DNA from: Cyrtodaria siliqua
Taxonomy: Eukaryota > Mollusca > Bivalvia > Adapedonta > Hiatellidae
Assembly (NCBI GenBank): GCA_037043455.1
Contig: JAWPHD010003068.1
Span: forward strand, 62,001 to 126,000
Direction: 5' to 3'
DNA length: 64,000 nt
Numbering within the stretch: position 1 is the stretch's first letter; each line of letters opens with the position of its first letter. Below the pieces are notes generated by a model. That model was not told the DNA's origin and searched no databases. It saw only the letters and a list, made by a program, of their open reading frames with translations. A program made the translations under genes and the position numbers. Below are positions 46,584 through 58,312 of this stretch, one piece after another.

Positions 46584-49500
46584 TTAATTAATTTCAATTC
46601 GTAGTTGAAGGGACTTAAGTATAAAGTTACTTGTTGCTAAACCTTCAATAAAAGTTAAGGGATTTAACAGAGTTAACAAAAGATTAAACTGAACCTGTGT
46701 GGTACTCTCTCTCTCTCTCTGTGAAGGGGTAAACATACTATTAATTGTAGTGTTTCTAACATTGTTATATAATGGGCATTTTAAAAAAAACGGTTGTTCA
46801 GTTTCTATCCTGTTTTTGCATAAAGGGCTGTACCTATTATCTCTTGGGATTTTTGGGATTTTATATCTGCCCATTTCGATATTTAGATAATGAGCACTTG
46901 TTTTCAGTTTTGTAATGACAGAGCGGTGCTGTTTTTTAGTGACAATATCTAAATATCGTGCTCGATTGAAACATGTGTATAGATTACAGGATAATGTTAA
47001 TTTCGTATCCGTAACATTCTTAAGTGTTTCCATTCTTTCTTTAAATATGTTTTAAAAATAACCTTTGATGTTTTTTTCGAAAACCGAACAATCAGAGTCT
47101 AATGTATAATTTATATCTGGTTGTAATTTGAGGAGAGTACCGTACCAAGATTTACAGGATGTTGTATAGTTACTTTGATCTGCTACAAAAGCATTTTTTA
47201 GTAAAATTCTATTCGAAGGGAGTTGTTTAAATCTATTGTAGTAATTAAACATGTTTTTAAGTATGACTATGAGCATAGGGTATCTGCCAAGCTCTGCCCG
47301 ACAAGTAATATTTGTAGTTTTGCTATGTACACCAAGAATGTATTTAGAATACTTAACATGTAATTTCTCGATAGCCGAGTTATCATTCATAAAATCTTGT
47401 TTGTCATTAGATATCCAGATCTCAGTGCCATAAGTTAGTATTGGTACAATCATGCAGTAAAAAAGTTTGAGCTGCATTTTGACCGGTAAATCTTTTAGTC
47501 CTTTAAGTTTGCTTCTTAAAGCGAATGAAGCATTGCTTGCTTTCAGCTGTTATTGTTCTGCAGCTTGTTTGAAATCTCCTGTATAGTGTAATGTGATGCC
47601 AAGATATTGGAATGAGTCAACTGTTTCTACTAATTTGTTTCTAAAGCTGAAGTGCTTTAAGTGTTTTTCTTTAAGTGTTCCTTTATTAAAGATCATCATC
47701 TTATTTTTTTAATGTTAACTTCAAGTTTCCACTTTTGGCAATATTCAGACAATGCGTCTATACTGTGTTGGAGACCATTTGGGTATTCGGAAAGTAAGAG
47801 TAGATCATCTGCGTGAAGTAAGCAATTGATCTCGTTTAGTTGTATAGGGTCAGTTAGTCTGGAATCAAAAGTATCCGTAATATCATTTATGTAAATATAA
47901 AAGAGTAGTGGGCTTAAGCTGTCGCCCTGTTTCACTCCTCTCTTCGCTTCTGTTTTGATACCCATTAATGATGTTCGTTTAATTCTAAATTGTGTGTGTG
48001 TGTATATGTGAGTTAGAAGATTGAAAAATTTACAACCGATCCCTGTTTGAGATTATATAGAATAGTGCCTCTCTCCAAACAGTATCAAATGCCTTGGTGA
48101 AATCAACAAAGCAGCAGTAAATTGGCTTTTTCTTGTTATACATGTACTTATTAACTATAGTTTTAATAGCAACAATATGGTCCGCTGTTCTATGGTCAGG
48201 TCTAAAGCCAGCCTGATACGGATTAAAAAACTGTTTGTCCTCTAAATAGTTATATAATCTTGATCGCAATAGAGAAGTGAAAAGTTTACCTAAACAGCTT
48301 ATAATACTAATACCTCTACAGTTATCGCAGTTATTTGGATCACCTTTTTTGTAGATTGTTGAAATGAGGGAGATGTTCCATATTTCCGGAAATATCTCAA
48401 GTGTTAGGGTAGTATTAACGAGTTTTATAAGTGGGAGCTCTAGTGTTGGTCCTGCACATTTAAGCGTTTCATTTGCAATGAAATCCAAGCCAACTGATTT
48501 GTTGATTTTGAGCTTCAATATTCCCGCTTTAATCTCTTTACAAGTAAAGGGATAATCTAGATCATTAGGATTTAAGGTGTCTTTGGGTAATGTAAAAATA
48601 GTTTTGTCACAAGTTTACAATGAGTACAGTTCTTTGAAATATTTAGTCCACTCGGAGATAGTGATGTTTTCCGAAAATTTAATTTGTTTTAGGACAATTT
48701 GTTAAAAACTTCCCAAAAATTATTTGGGTTATTTTCATGAAGATTTTCCAGACTTTCAACCATAGTTTTATTAAATTGTTTCTTTTTATATAGTCACCGT
48801 CCATCCAAAATCTTTTCTTTTTTTCTATGTTTGCATATGGTACTCTTAGGTTTATTATACTTGAATGGGACTGATCTGAAGGCAGCATTCATCAGAATGT
48901 TATTAAAGATGTTATGTTCATTGATATCTAAGATACTATTTGTGTCTAAAGATGCCATGAAATTAGCAAGTCGTTGTTAAGTTTCTTCAGAGTTTATATG
49001 TGCTTTAAAATGGGGTTTTGCTTCTTCTGTCCATATAAACATTCCCGAAGGTTTAGAAATTGGGTCACTTTCTTCAATGGGTCTGACTAAACATTTTAAG
49101 GTGATCCAAATTATGCTGTGATCCGAAAATTCAGTAGGAAGTTCAACTGTAAATGTCCTAATACAACTAAACAATTGTTATGGTGCTATGAAATAATCAA
49201 CTACATACTTACCAAAGTTGTAGCGAAAATGTGTGAAATAACCCAAGGAGTCACCTAAAGATCTACCATTGAGATTTTTAGTCCTGATTCAATGCATAGT
49301 TCTGTGAGTAGCTTACCGCGTTAATTTTTTTGTCAAATCAAGATTGTTTCTGTGATTTGCAGTATCAAATTTGTAAGTTTGCGGTAGTGGGCAATGATCA
49401 GTATTTATATTATCAACTTTTGCATTATCCTCAGATACAAAGTCTGGTAATAAACTTGTTCTTGCATTAAAGTCTCCCATTAATGAGACATAACCTTCAT

Positions 49501-49905
49501 TTGAAACATGCATAATGTCTTCAGTCAGTAATTGAAAGAAAGTTAAATTTCCTACACATGTCTTATTAGGGGGTATATATATATAATACACAAACATAAG
49601 TTATTTTCTAGGTTAAAACAGTTTTTGTCCAGTTTTACCCAAAGTATAGAGTTAGATTTTTTCAGATTGCTAATTCCCTTAGAAAACTGTTCGCGGAAAT
49701 ATAAAATTATTCCCCCGCAACGCCTCCCTTTCTTTTTCATCTTTGTTGATGGTATATGAAAAAACATGTACCCAGTAAGATCTATGTGTGACTTCCTAGT
49801 AAACTAATAATATCAAACTTATTTACAATATTTACAGTCTGCATCTGTAGACTTGTTCTTCCCTAGACCGTTCACATTCCAACTTGCAAGTTTTAGAATT
49901 GTAGT
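46584..49905 (-). pseudogene. LINE C endonuclease-RT, frameshifted
   Basis: Minus-strand order: LASWNVNGLG endonuclease start (about 49880), RCGGIILYF, LMGDFNARTS (about 49470), and EFSDHSIIWITL (about 49120). RT follows with GDPNNCDNCRGISIIS, AGFRPDHRT, CCFVDFTKAFDTVW (about 48090), GVKQGDSLSPLLFYIYIND and HADD (about 47810). The C-terminal knuckle region is altered (LCKN...P....C). The catalytic box reads HADD instead of the usual YADD or FADD. At least six frame breaks or stops show an old copy. Confidence 0.88.
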
Positions 49906-50186
49906 TTTTGTATTTTTTCCAAAAGTTGATATACCATACCAAGGGAGAGTAATCACTTTATAATAGATGGATTACTCAACCATGGTTATTTCCCTTTCTT
50001 AGTTACATAGTTATTATGACAAACAATATTCAACAATATATTGTAGGGGACACAATTTCTTTTTAAAGTTTCTTTTTAATGCCCGTATATATAGTACTAT
50101 TAATTTTCCTTTCTTAGTTACATGGTTATTTTATGACATAATAATAATATTCATATCGTAAGTAACACAATTCCTATTATTTTTTT

Positions 50187-50208
50187 AAAAAAAAAAAAAA
50201 AAAAAAAC
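50187..50208. repeat. Run of 22 A
   Basis: A homopolymer inside the 5' part of LINE C. Confidence 0.9.
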
Positions 50209-50529
50209 TTTCTATATATCAGCTATATATAACTGGTGTTAAAAGTACCAGAGACTAGATAAAACTAAAACATATAAATCAAAACGCGGGATGACCCCAG
50301 GCTTTCAGGACTTTTAATATAAAAAGGAAAATTTTCCTTTCTTAAATACATGGTACTGATGATCGCTGTTGTGTATCATAAAACGATCATTGAAGACACG
50401 GATTCTAATGTGTTTGTTTGATTGTTTGTCAACATTTATACAGAGAGTTTATTACCATGTAGCTGGAAAATAAGTTAAAAGTTTTCATGTTTAGAATTTA
50501 ATATAAAAAGGAAAGTTTTTCTTTTAGTG

Positions 50530-50705
50530 CATGGTGTAGTTAACTCCCTTAGTATACATTTCGCCATTTACAAATTGACCTTGTCAACTGTTTCTGTTAG
50601 TTATATGTTCTTCAATGAATCAGAGATAACTGATGATTGATGGAACTTTTGGAGAAATTGAATATTGATCGTATTAAACTACAAACGCTTACAATCAACG
50701 ACAAG
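50530..50705 (+). other. Candidate non-coding first exon of ZNF-3
   Basis: It matches 24780-24898 and ends AACGACAAG followed by GTATGG (donor 50706). With the acceptor at 51774 the intron would be about 1.07 kb. LINE C lies just upstream and may have displaced the original promoter. Confidence 0.45.
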
Positions 50706-51000
50706 GTATGGACTTTTTATATTGTTTACTTTAATAATCCATGTAGGTTATATTGCAGATTAATTAAGTTACATTAAATTTTAAGCTTTTTTACGATTTT
50801 GATATTTCTTCAAGCTGTGTATCACTGTATGGTCAGAGTGGTTCATATAGTAAAATTGGGGATCATCTCCTTTCACGCGAGAGTGGGGAGCTATTATCCT
50901 CTTGGGTTTAAGTCAATATATCAAAGTATTAGTACATTAGTGGGATCGGAGGGTGGGTGGGGTACAGAATCACGTGGGTTAATTAAAAATGAAAGGCAAA

Positions 51001-51207
51001 TTTAGTTCTAGATTTTTATTTTTTATCTATACGGTAGAAAAAACATCTGAAATTATTGTCCTCTAACTGTGTGAATTATTTAATAGTGTTTTTGCACCAA
51101 TATTTACCTAATCTATTTAGTTCTAGATTTTTATTTTTTATCTATACGGTAGAAAACACATCTGAAATTATTGTCCTCTAACTGTGTGAATTATTTAATA
51201 GTGTTTT
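51001..51207. repeat. 115 bp tandem duplication
   Basis: TTTAGTTCTAGATTTTTATT starts at 51001 and 51116. Both copies run through CATCTGAAATTATTGTCCTC to GTGTTTTTGC. Unit A has only one, diverged copy near 25240-25320. Confidence 0.85.
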
Positions 51208-51824
51208 TGCCTAATTCATTGTATCCCTAGAAAGGCAACTTATTTGATGATTACATTTTGACTTTTGTCCCTATCATTTATTTTACGAGCAAAGGGCGGA
51301 TAACTTAATAATTGTTACTTCAACTTTTGCGTTTAGGTCATTTTTTCACAAACTGTATGTACTAGACCTTTCAAACTTTGCTTATAGTTATAACCTGAGT
51401 GGTGCATTGCAACGTATCAAAGCAAATATGGAAGTTTTGCGTTTAGGTCAATTTCTCACAAACTGTATGATTTAAAACGAAATTGTAGGAGTTAGAAACC
51501 AAAATACATATTATGACTATCGCAAGAAAAGAAGTTAATCGAAGACGAGTTCAATGCATGTGTGCAATTTTTTTTTGAAAACTACGTCACGTGCTAGGTT
51601 TATCAAATACAAACATCTAATGAGGTTAGAATTCTGTACTTTGGCCCGACCGCCCGCCCACCCATCGGTTCTATCGATATGCTTGTTATTCGCAGACGAT
51701 ATTAATTATGTCATACATAATAAACTGGTCTATTACATAATATCAGTTTGAGTATGCGCATTATTTTGTTCCAGAAACCGCATTACGGCTACATATCAAC
51801 ATTCAAAGTCGTCATTCTATAAAC

Positions 51825-52610
51825 ATGGATACAAAGCAGTTGCCATTCCAGTGCAAGGTGTGCAAGGTGTGCAGTAAAAGATTTATCCAGTCAGCCAGAC
51901 TTAACAGCCATATGCGCATACATACAGGTGAGAAACCATATACGTGTAGCGTGTGCAGTAAAGGATTTGCGCAGTCAGGCGATCTTAAAATACACATGCG
52001 CATACATACAGGCGAGACACCATATAAGTGTAGCGTGTGCAGTAAAGGATTTGCACAGTCAGGCGGTCTTAAAATACACATGCGCATACATACACGTGAG
52101 ACACCATATAAGTGTAGCGTGTGCAGTAAACAATTTACACAGTCAGACAATTTTAACAGCCATATGCGCATACATACAGGTGAGAAACCATATACGTGTA
52201 GCGTGTGCAGTAAAGGATTTACCGATTCAAGCAAGCTCAACAGTCATATGCACATACATACTGGAGAGACACCATATAAGTGTAGCGTGTGCAGTAAAGG
52301 ATTTACAGAGGCGGGCGCTCTTAAAAAACACATTCGCATACATACTGGTGAGAAACCATATACGTGTAGCGTGTGCAGTAAAGGATTTACCGTGTCATGC
52401 AATCTTAACAGTCATATGCACATACATACTGGAGAGACACCATATACGTGTAGCGTGTGCAGTAAACAATTTAGACAGTCAGGCGTTCTTAAAAAACACA
52501 TGCGCATACATACAGGCGAGACACCATATAAGTGTAGCGTGTGCAGTAAAGAATTTACACAGTCAGGCAATCTTAAACAAAACATGCGCATACATACATA
52601 CGATACGTAA
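51825..52610 (+). CDS. C2H2 zinc-finger protein ZNF-3, 9 fingers, 261 aa
   Basis: This paralogue of ZNF-2 has the leader MDTKQLPFQ and nine 28-residue Kruppel-type fingers. CKVCKVC at residues 10-16 is a nine-base duplication, leaving an extra Cys before finger 1. Recognition helices are QSARLNS, QSGDLKI, QSGGLKI, QSDNFNS, DSSKLNS, EAGALKK, VSCNLNS, QSGVLKK and QSGNLKQ. Finger 4 has Phe for the core Leu. Finger 9 has Asn where the first zinc His should be, so it probably cannot fold normally. One linker is TRETPY in place of TGETPY. The frame ends HTYDT then TAA at 52608. No other domain is encoded. It sits behind a conserved acceptor and is likely a nuclear DNA-binding protein of unknown target. 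Confidence 0.87.
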   Translation: MDTKQLPFQCKVCKVCSKRFIQSARLNSHMRIHTGEKPYTCSVCSKGFAQSGDLKIHMRIHTGETPYKCSVCSKGFAQSGGLKIHMRIHTRETPYKCSVCSKQFTQSDNFNSHMRIHTGEKPYTCSVCSKGFTDSSKLNSHMHIHTGETPYKCSVCSKGFTEAGALKKHIRIHTGEKPYTCSVCSKGFTVSCNLNSHMHIHTGETPYTCSVCSKQFRQSGVLKKHMRIHTGETPYKCSVCSKEFTQSGNLKQNMRIHTYDT

Positions 52611-53411
52611 AGCTAGCACATTGCATCTTTATCAAGGCATCTTTGAAGACGTGTGCATCCGTGCATCTGAGCAACCAATTAGGTCAACTGTATCATATGG
52701 AACAACGAATTCACAGTCATGAAGTATATGAGTACAGATGATAAAGACATGTGTGTATAGTATTTAACATACCGATCTTTAAAATATCCATGCATACTCA
52801 TAAAGGAGAGTTAATATGTAAGAGTAGTCTTTAGATCAAAGTATTTGCCAGGTAAACTGATTTTAAACAACACATTCGTTCATATTTACGCAATATTCTA
52901 TGAGATGAGGTAACCTGTACAGCAACATGTATAACTCCCGTCAAGTAGACGTACACTGTCCACTGTTCACACATACATGACAAACTATTTGATTTAACAG
53001 TCATCCCGATACATGTAACATACCTGTTTGTGAACCAGCCATAGTATTTGTATTCAACCCGATACAAAATTGATAGTATAGTCACTTGTGGAACTAGGCT
53101 AGTACGTGAGATGTCGGAAACTGTAATATACTCAAAGTTATATCCAGACTGGTTCAGAAACGTCCATGGTGATGACTGATATACATAGTGTTGAAAACAT
53201 ACTATGTCTTTAGTTTAAATCCGGATTTATATATCATACTTGGAGATGATCAATACTGACATGGTAGTAGTTTCTATGCCGATAATTTAAAAGGTAACAT
53301 GCTTGACGTATGTTATTGTCGCCGGGGTAGCTCTTTACTTTTTCGGGCTTCCCAACCTTTATATGTATTTGTGGGTTCTCGTCGGGATATGTTTAATGAC
53401 GATTCGACACT

Positions 53412-53780
53412 CTGTAATAGATGTTGTAAATATGCTGTAATAAATTATATGAATAAAGTACATGTATGTGAAATACATATATAATAATACGTCATGTCAA
53501 CAATTTCCAATCATCAAGTGTCTTTGTTTACATATACAATAAAATGGCCGACGGTCTTTTCCACAACAAAGGGTTTTACCATGAACAAATTTAAACCAGG
53601 TTAAATCAACAATTCCTAACAACATGTTAATGCATATTATGAAACACTATTCAATTAATAGTTTACAATGTATTACCTGTAATAGATGTTGTAAATATGC
53701 TTTAATAAATAATATGAATAAAGTGCATGTATGTGAAATACATATATACGTCATGTCAACAATTTCCAATCATCAAGTGT
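53412..53780. repeat. Duplicated block of about 105 bp
   Basis: TGTAATAGATGTTGTAAATA to AATCATCAAGTGT occurs at 53412-53521 and again at 53679-53780. Confidence 0.85.
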
Positions 53781-53789
53781 GAAGATCGC

Positions 53790-54080
53790 AAGTTGTTACG
53801 CATGTACGAAAGCATATAATTTACATAACAAAGGATTATCACAGGTAAAGTAGAAGTAAGGTATATGCAACGTGCGATTAAGGTATTAATACTATTTTAC
53901 CGGTTAGTCCTACGGCCGATAACCGGGAACGAACTACGCATTACAAACTACGGAAACTATTTTGCAGGGATATACTGTGTAATATATGGATAATATAGGA
54001 AGTATATAAGGGTTATTAAAAGATAATAAAACACCACTATATTTTCTTATGATGTTATTTTATTGAAATATCGCACCTAT
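53790..54080. other. Sequence between repeats
   Basis: AT-rich, with no feature I can name. Confidence 0.45.
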
Positions 54081-54082
54081 GA

Positions 54083-54495
54083 CATTATGCAGCCAGTCTT
54101 CATGGTCTTGTGAGCTTCCATCTGGAACGAATGGCATACACTCGGTGTGGAATACCTGTTTGATTATTCAGTATGTTATACAGCCAGTCTCGTGACCTTA
54201 ATGAATGACACGTTCTCGGTGTGGAATATCTGTTTGATTATTCAGTATGTTATGCAGCCAGTCTCGTGAGCTTCTATCTGGACTGAATGACACGTACACT
54301 GTGTGGAATACCTGTTTGATATTCATTATGTGATACAGCCAGTCTCGTGACCTTCCATCTGGAATGAATGACGCGTACTCGATGTGGACTACCTGTTTTA
54401 TTATTCAAAATGTTATACAGCCAGTCTCGTGACCTTCCATCTGGAATGAATGACAGGTACTCGATGTGGAATACCTGTTTGGTTATAAATTCAGT
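54083..54495. repeat. 82 bp repeat, about five copies
   Basis: The unit is that of 30012-30190, expanded here. Units carry GCCAGTCTCGTGACC and GGAATACCTGTTTG with internal deletions. Confidence 0.88.
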
Positions 54496-54802
54496 TTTTA
54501 CCGTTCACGATATATACATTTATGTAAACACGTAATTAATGACACGTGTGTTATATGTTAGTAATATTTTGATAGCGATTTATTTCGTATGTGTGGGTAC
54601 AAATGTATATGTTCTTGGTAATGAGAGTTTAGACTCGTATATTCGTGAAATCAGCGGGAAATGCAAGCAAACGAGTAACGAAACACAGATAGACAATGGT
54701 AAATACAGGAACTGCATATTCCGAACATGTGTAAGTTTGATTACTTCTTTAGAAACAATGATCCAATAACTTGCGGTGTGGAAGTCTTATAAAGGCATGT
54801 TA

Positions 54803-56718
54803 ATATCATCATAATACACTAGTGTAATACATAGTTATGCAAATGAAGGCCTCATTATCGTTCAGTCTTTCCGTTTAGCTCGGTGTGCCCCAGAAATGCC
54901 TCGTCGATTCCTAATCGTTAAAAATACCAAATTACGGAAATCGGTGAGGTAGTTCAATTGTTCGGTGTCGTACGGAGAAGACCGAGTCAGCATACGACGT
55001 CATCATACAAATCATTTCATTTCTAAAAACGAACTGTATTCTTATTCACAATAATGTAGAAAAACACGTCCCCGGTCCTTTTTTCCTCTTACTGCATATA
55101 TGTACGTCTGATATATATGTAAATAGTTCTGGAAGCATTATGGGTGTCAATCCAAATACAAATACAAGCATAAACATGGGTTTCGGATTCATATCGAATA
55201 TGCACTAAACAAGGAGTTATCAATAACGGGAGATTTAATCATTGTTAATGAAATATTTTGGTCTAGAATCAATACGATTATGTCAGTTGTGTGGTAGACA
55301 TCATTAATAGTAATTAATGTAATGCTTTAACAATACGCCTATGCTAGTTGTGTCGTATACATCATTAATAGTAATTAATGTAATGCTTTAACAATACGCC
55401 TATGCTAGTTGTGTGATATACATCATTAATAGTAATTAATGTAATGCTTTAACAATACACCTATGCTAGTTGTGTGATATACATCATTAATAGTAATTAA
55501 TGTAATGCTTTAACAATACGACTATGCTTGTAGTGTGATATACATCATTAATAGTAATTAATGTAATGCTTTAAGGCTCTTATACATTATTGTGATATAT
55601 GATATAAGTCGAGGTGTGAAGACGTGTTTTTTTCGAGCTCTCGATAGAGTACACAAAGGAAATGGAAGAAATTAGGTGAACATTTGATTTTTACTGGATA
55701 AATAAGTCATGAAATGGAAAGTTAAAGTGTTTATATGTTAGACTATGTTGACAAGAAAATATATCATCATAATACACTAGTGTAATACATAGTTATGCAA
55801 ATGAAGGCCTCATTATCGTTCAGTCTTTCCGTTTAGCTCGGTGTGCCCCAGAAATGCCTCGTCGATTCCTAATCGTTAAAAATACCAAATTACGGAAATC
55901 GGTGAGGTAGTTCAATTGTTCGGTGTCGTACGGAGAAGACCGAGTCAGCATACGACGTCATCATACAAATCATTTCATTTCTAAAAACGAACTGTATTCT
56001 TATTCACAATAATGTAGAAAAACACGTCCCCGGTCCTTTTTTCCTCTTACTGCATATATGTACGTCTGATATATATGTAAATAGTTCTGGAAGCATTATG
56101 GGTGTCAATCCAAATACAAATACAAGCATAAACATGGGTTTCGGATTCATATCGAATATGCACTAAACAAGGAGTTATCAATAACGGGAGATTTAATCAT
56201 TGTTAATGAAATATTTTGGTCTAGAATCAATACGATTATGTCAGTTGTGTGGTAGACATCATTAATAGTAATTAATGTAATGCTTTAACAATACGCCTAT
56301 GCTAGTTGTGTCGTATACATCATTAATAGTAATTAATGTAATGCTTTAACAATACGCCTATGCTAGTTGTGTGATATACATCATTAATAGTAATTAATGT
56401 AATGCTTTAACAATACACCTATGCTAGTTGTGTGATATACATCATTAATAGTAATTAATGTAATGCTTTAACAATACGACTATGCTTGTAGTGTGATATA
56501 CATCATTAATAGTAATTAATGTAATGCTTTAAGGCTCTTATACATTATTGTGATATATGATATAAGTCGAGGTGTGAAGACGTGTTTTTTTCGAGCTCTC
56601 GATAGAGTACACAAAGGAAATGGAAGAAATTAGGTGAACATTTGATTTTTACTGGATAAATAAGTCATGAAATGGAAAGTTAAAGTGTTTATATGTTAGA
56701 CTATGTTGACAAGAAAAT
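54803..56718. repeat. 958 bp tandem duplication, apparently identical copies
   Basis: 54803-55760 and 55761-56718 match base for base wherever I compared them, with a constant 958 offset. ATATC occurs at each junction (54803, 55761, 56719). Each copy holds the dispersed ATTACGGAAATCGG block, a five-unit 61 bp array and the presumed 5' leader of LINE D. This is either a very recent event or a sequence-assembly artefact. Confidence 0.95.
55272..55575. repeat. 61 bp minisatellite, five copies (repeated at 56230-56533)
   Basis: The unit contains ATACATCATTAATAGTAATT, AATGTAATGCTTTAACAATA and CGCCTATGCTAGTTGTGTG. Confidence 0.93.
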
Positions 56719-56724
56719 ATATCT

Positions 56725-57708
56725 ATGGGTAAACGGAGATCAAAGCGAAAAAAGAGTAATGACAGTTTCAACAATAGCTTGTGCAAAGCGGGAAAATATT
56801 CGAAGTTGCCGGAAAGCCCTGATGGGGTAAGTGTTAGTACAGTACTAAACGAAGCAAACGCAGAATTATTTGACTGTGATGATACCATCATAAATTTCAA
56901 CAGTATATTTGAACAGTCGTTAGTAGATAGAACAGACTCGCCAAACCCCATCCACCATTCAGCCATGAGTCAAGAAACTATAAAAACATCGGATAAGGGT
57001 CCCTCTAACGCCGATTTAATGGCATGCCTGAAGTCAATTGATGGAAAAATTAATAATATGAACAAGTGATTGAAATCATTAGAATCGTTAGAGCAAAAGG
57101 TTGATAAATTTGAGCAAGAAATGAAAAAGCTTTGGACTTACGTACATGAGCAGGTAAAACGGACGGACGAACGAGTGGAGAGAGTGGAAGACAAGGTGGA
57201 GAGTACAGTTTTTTCGTCGGGTATAGTTAACGATAAAGGTGTGCAAATGGAAAAAGAGCGTGTCGCACTGAGGGATGAGGTTGTATATTTACAGTCACAA
57301 TCAATGAGGAATAATCCAGTGTTCGGCAATATACCGAAGGCCCCGACCGAGGTACCAGCGGAGACGGAAAAGCGCCTACGGGAATTCATGGTATCAGAAA
57401 TGAAAATTGCACAGAATATTGTGACGTTATCCAGTTTGAAAGAGTTCATAGAATGGGCCCTATAGCAGGTAATAGAAGTACATGTAGAAGAATCGTGGCG
57501 AACTTTTCTTTGTTTAAAGAACGTGAACTAGTGAGAAGGGAGTGGAAACATCTAGAAGGAAAGGCATTCTACGTGACCGAACAGTTTCACAAGGAGGTAA
57601 ATGACGAGAAGACAACTATTTCCGCTTTTAAAGAAGGCAAAGAATGAAAAGAAAAAGGCATGGTTAGCGTATGACACGTTGTACATTGACGGAAAAATCA
57701 ATACGTAG
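56725..57708 (+). pseudogene. LINE D ORF1 protein, broken
   Basis: An RNA-binding chaperone of L1-like layout. A basic N-terminus (MGKRRSKRKKSN) is followed by a coiled coil (LESLEQKVDKFEQEMKKLW..., about codons 116-155), an RRM-like part (NPVFGNIPKAP) and a C-terminal domain (FKERELVRREWKHLEG). Breaks: TGA at 57067-57069, a frameshift near 57440, and another near 57635. The start ATG lies seven bases after the 958 bp duplication. Confidence 0.8.
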
Positions 57709-57721
57709 GGGTGTAAAGAGG

Positions 57722-58312
57722 ATGAAATAAACATTCTATCCTGGAATGTGAACGGCCTTACCAGTGTGAAAAAGAACTCTCCTGAATTTGTGGATTTAAT
57801 TACGGAAACCATTTTGTTTTTCTGTATGAATTGTGGACGCACAAAGATAGTGATGTGAACTTCTCTGGCTATGTTGCTCATAATTTCTACCGTAAATATC
57901 AAAATCGTAATGCGAAGAGGTGTAGCGGTGGAATTGTATTATATTATAAACAAAACTTGAAAGAGGGTGTTAATTATTCGTACACATCATGATACGATTA
58001 TTTGGCTTAAACTTGATCATACCTTTTTTCATTTTGATAAAGATGTATGGTGTTTATATATGGGGTGAAGACTCTCCAGCTTATAATATAGCCACTGTTG
58101 ATTTATTTGATACACTTCAAAGTGATATATATGATTTTGAGAATTTAGGTGACGTGTATATTGTGGGTGATTGGAACAATAGGGTCGGCAAAAAAAATGA
58201 TTTTATTACTTTTGACACGTATAACAGACAAATTGATGACGACGATTACTCTCCCGATATACCCATATGTCGGGCCTCACGTTCTGCTCTGTTCTGTTTT
58301 AATAAAGTATAA
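57722..58312 (+). pseudogene. LINE D endonuclease, broken and truncated
   Basis: INILSWNVNGLTS (catalytic Asn motif) starts at about 57728. RCSGGIVLYYKQNL, IIWLKLD and VYIVGDWNNRVG follow. The Glu motif is displaced by a frameshift near 57820, and further shifts lie near 57975-58060. The final SDH motif is missing. Confidence 0.78.

Larger units (their letters stand above)
46036..50525 (-). mobile_element. LINE C, near full length, decayed
   Basis: Its limits follow from comparison with the uninterrupted unit A. The 3' end (46036) has ACAATACAACGTTTATTG. The 5' part (49920-50525) has no ORF1 but four imperfect repeats of TTTCCTTTCTTAGTTACATG-like sequence and a 22-base A run. Coding remnants of endonuclease, RT and knuckle lie in order on the minus strand. 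The inserted length is about 4.5 kb. Confidence 0.82.
45640..55020 (+). repeat. Zinc-finger duplication unit B
   Basis: It holds blocks homologous to unit A: 45680-46030, 50530-51280 and 51690-55020. It is interrupted by a LINE (46036-50525) that sits between GAACTAGTT and TAGTTAACTCCC, which are almost adjacent in unit A (24760-24790). It lacks the MITE, the palindrome and about 2.2 kb of intron present in unit A. Confidence 0.8.
56725..58312 (+). mobile_element. LINE D, 5' half only
   Basis: ORF1 and most of the endonuclease are present. The element stops at 58312 where the 35 bp minisatellite begins, and RT is absent. Loss of the 3' half is not the usual retrotransposition truncation. It points to later deletion or to replacement by the satellite. 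Confidence 0.8.
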
